Part shown: one piece after another, positions 6,139 through 6,797 of the stretch
How the letters are laid out: each line of letters starts with the position of its first letter
How positions within the stretch are numbered: the first letter of the stretch is position 1
From: Candidatus Gastranaerophilales bacterium
Lineage (GTDB): Bacteria > Cyanobacteriota > Vampirovibrionia > Gastranaerophilales > Gastranaerophilaceae
Reading direction: 5' to 3'
DNA length: 6,797 nt
Assembly: GCA_900772035.1 (NCBI GenBank)
Contig: CAAGQE010000340.1
Coordinates: forward strand, 1 to 6,797
Position numbers and translations under genes: made by a program
Notes under the pieces: model-generated
Databases searched by the model: none
Told to the model about the DNA's origin: nothing
Seen by the model: the letters and a program-made list of their open reading frames with translations, nothing else

Positions 6139-6183
6139 ATGTTTTTTCCTCGCAATTGTTACATTTCGCGAAAACCCCTTTTA

Positions 6184-6216
6184 TAAAAGTAATTCCATGT
6201 TTTACAATTACTTTTA
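6184..6216. repeat. Perfect 11-bp inverted repeat
   Basis: TAAAAGTAATT (6184-6194) and AATTACTTTTA (6206-6216) are exact reverse complements separated by 11 nt. No T run follows on either strand, so it is not an ordinary terminator. It lies 45 bp upstream of the -35 box of the YbjQ-like gene, where an operator or a structured leader/sRNA element would be possible. Confidence 0.6.
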
Positions 6217-6254
6217 CAGTTGTTAACATCTTGAAACACAACGCTTTTTAACAA

Positions 6255-6273
6255 TATTTCGTCTCTCGAAATA
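6255..6273. repeat. Perfect 7-bp inverted repeat
   Basis: TATTTCG (6255-6261) and CGAAATA (6267-6273) pair exactly around a 5-nt loop. No adjacent T run supports termination. Together with the repeat at 6184-6216 it occupies the otherwise empty stretch 6139-6285. Confidence 0.5.
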
Positions 6274-6285
6274 CCGCAAATCATC

Positions 6286-6312
6286 AAAAAAAATCTGCCC
6301 TTTTTCGGCGCA
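6286..6312 (-). terminator. Terminator-like hairpin after the small ORF
   Basis: Starting just after the TAG stop at 6314, the minus strand has TGC-(bulged G)-CC, loop GAAAAA, then GGGCA, two bases, and eight T residues (6293-6286). The stem is only 5 bp with a bulge, so it is weak, but the T run and position immediately after an open frame fit a Rho-independent terminator. Confidence 0.5.
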
Positions 6313-6313
6313 C

Positions 6314-6481
6314 CTAATTTGTCTTTTCGACAGGCACGGCAAACATATCTGCAACAACGGGATTTCCGTGTTTATTAACAATTCGGTACAAATAATCCTT
6401 GTTTACCTCATCCTTTGTCGCATTGGAGAATACGATACAAACAAAAAGCGCTATAATAAATAGCCAAAATAAGCCAAGCAA
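6314..6481 (-). CDS. Possible 55-residue single-pass membrane protein (TTG start)
   Basis: An open frame reads MLGLFWLFIIALFVCIVFSN (first 20 residues), then a polar tail containing ATKDEVNKDYLYRIV, NKHGNPVVADMF and AVPVEKTN before a TAG. The sequence looks protein-like: one clean membrane helix (2-18) and a well-mixed polar domain. I do not recognise a family. Support: the stop is followed at once by a terminator-like hairpin with eight T residues, and the frame is divergent from the glycosyltransferase gene, as a small independent gene would be. Against: there is no ATG (a TAG immediately precedes ATT-TTG, so only TTG or ATT can start it) and no visible ribosome binding site. It may be a true small gene with a poor start, or the remnant of a longer one whose 5' end was lost or frameshifted; an ATG two codons upstream opens a different frame that ends after 27 residues. 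Confidence 0.4.
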   Translation of the reverse strand: MLGLFWLFIIALFVCIVFSNATKDEVNKDYLYRIVNKHGNPVVADMFAVPVEKTN

Positions 6482-6529
6482 AATCTATCATGGCATATTT
6501 TCGGTTCAAAGTATAATAATATATTTTTT

Positions 6530-6538
6530 TGATATAAT
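6530..6538 (+). promoter_or_regulatory. Extended -10 promoter of the glycosyltransferase gene
   Basis: TGATATAAT matches the extended -10 form TGnTATAAT perfectly. No recognisable -35 box stands at the right distance, which extended -10 promoters tolerate. Transcription would start near 6545, giving a leader of about 14 nt with the AAGGAGA ribosome binding site. A second TATAAT lies at 6512-6517. Confidence 0.45.
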
Positions 6539-6558
6539 AAATTGCATAAGGAGATAGT

Positions 6559-6797
6559 ATGAAATTTGAGTTTATAAAAAAACACCCTGATTTATTCACA
6601 TTTTTAGGGTTGTTTGTAGCGTTCTATTTCTTATTCTTCCACGGAATCGGAAGTTACGCGCTCATGGATGTCGACGAGACCCGTTATGCCTCAATGGCGC
6701 ACGATATGTTTCGTTCGCACGATTTTATGACACTTTATCTCAACGGAGAATACTTCTTTGAAAAACCGCCATTGTACTTTTGGATGGAATGCTTATC
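6559..6797 (+). CDS. ArnT/PMT-like (GT39-type) membrane glycosyltransferase, N-terminal part
   Basis: The 79 complete codons before the right edge encode the start of a polytopic membrane glycosyltransferase. A short basic N-terminus (MKFEFIKKHP) is followed by a first membrane segment (about 11-30). Then comes the family's first extracytoplasmic loop, with DVDETRYASMAHDM (37-50), where the Asp-Glu pair (D39-E40) is the catalytic-type motif, and later EKPPLYFW (68-75), the usual KPPL-W signature. Enzymes of this fold (ArnT, protein O-mannosyltransferases and related bacterial proteins) move a sugar from a polyprenyl-phosphate carrier onto lipid A, protein or another acceptor outside the membrane. 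Which acceptor is used here cannot be told. The ATG has AAGGAGA 4 nt upstream and an extended -10 box before it. The family is usually around 500 residues, so most of the gene is missing. Confidence 0.85.
   Translation, partial: MKFEFIKKHPDLFTFLGLFVAFYFLFFHGIGSYALMDVDETRYASMAHDMFRSHDFMTLYLNGEYFFEKPPLYFWMECL

Noticed and set aside
6113..6229. 38-codon minus-strand frame with a CNNC motif
   Set aside because: It has no ribosome binding site, it overlaps the promoter of the YbjQ-like gene and the 11-bp inverted repeat, and the Cys pair alone is not evidence.
6408..6599. 63-codon minus-strand frame
   Set aside because: It overlaps the start, promoter and ribosome binding site of the glycosyltransferase gene and lacks a start signal; the neighbouring frame at 6314-6481 is more protein-like.

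Overview
This is an AT-rich window, roughly one third G+C by eye, from a bacterium that uses clear AGGAG-type ribosome binding sites. No sequence here fixes the species. A low-GC gut or anaerobic lineage (Clostridia-like, or a group such as Gastranaerophilales/Melainabacteria) would fit, but that is a guess from composition and gene style.

Positions 1 to about 5208 (minus strand) hold the interference module of a type I-B CRISPR-Cas system, read right to left as cas6, cas8b (Csh1-type), cas7 (Csh2-type), cas5 and cas3. The genes are packed tightly: two junctions are TAATG overlaps and the other two are 8-nt gaps. cas3 runs off the left edge just after its Walker A motif. No CRISPR array and no cas4, cas1 or cas2 are visible; in this family they usually follow cas3, so they would lie left of the window. 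By family knowledge, Cas6 cuts pre-crRNA, and Cas8b, Cas7, Cas5 and probably a small Cas11 subunit form Cascade. Cas3 is then recruited to degrade the target. An internal ATG with its own ribosome binding site near the 3' end of cas8b (M448) is the likely source of Cas11b.

Positions 5209-5500 are a non-coding gap with a weak candidate cas promoter, a possible worn dispersed repeat, and the terminator of the neighbouring tRNA. At 5501-5576 (minus) is tRNA-Gln(TTG) with an encoded CCA and its own promoter. Its 3' end faces the cas operon, so an island inserted at a tRNA gene is possible.

Positions 5634-6086 (minus) encode a 150-residue protein with an N-terminal membrane anchor and a YbjQ-like (UPF0145) domain, behind a good sigma70-type promoter. 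Positions 6139-6285 are non-coding and hold two perfect inverted repeats. Positions 6314-6481 (minus) may encode a 55-residue membrane protein starting at TTG and followed by a terminator-like hairpin. Divergent from it, at 6559 (plus), begins an ArnT/PMT-like (GT39-type) glycosyltransferase that runs off the right edge.

The window is mostly a recognisable CRISPR-Cas type I-B locus. I see no convincing new multi-gene system. The less routine points are the nested cas11 start, the membrane-tethered YbjQ-like protein, the small ORF with its own terminator, and the tRNA-flanked position of the cas operon.
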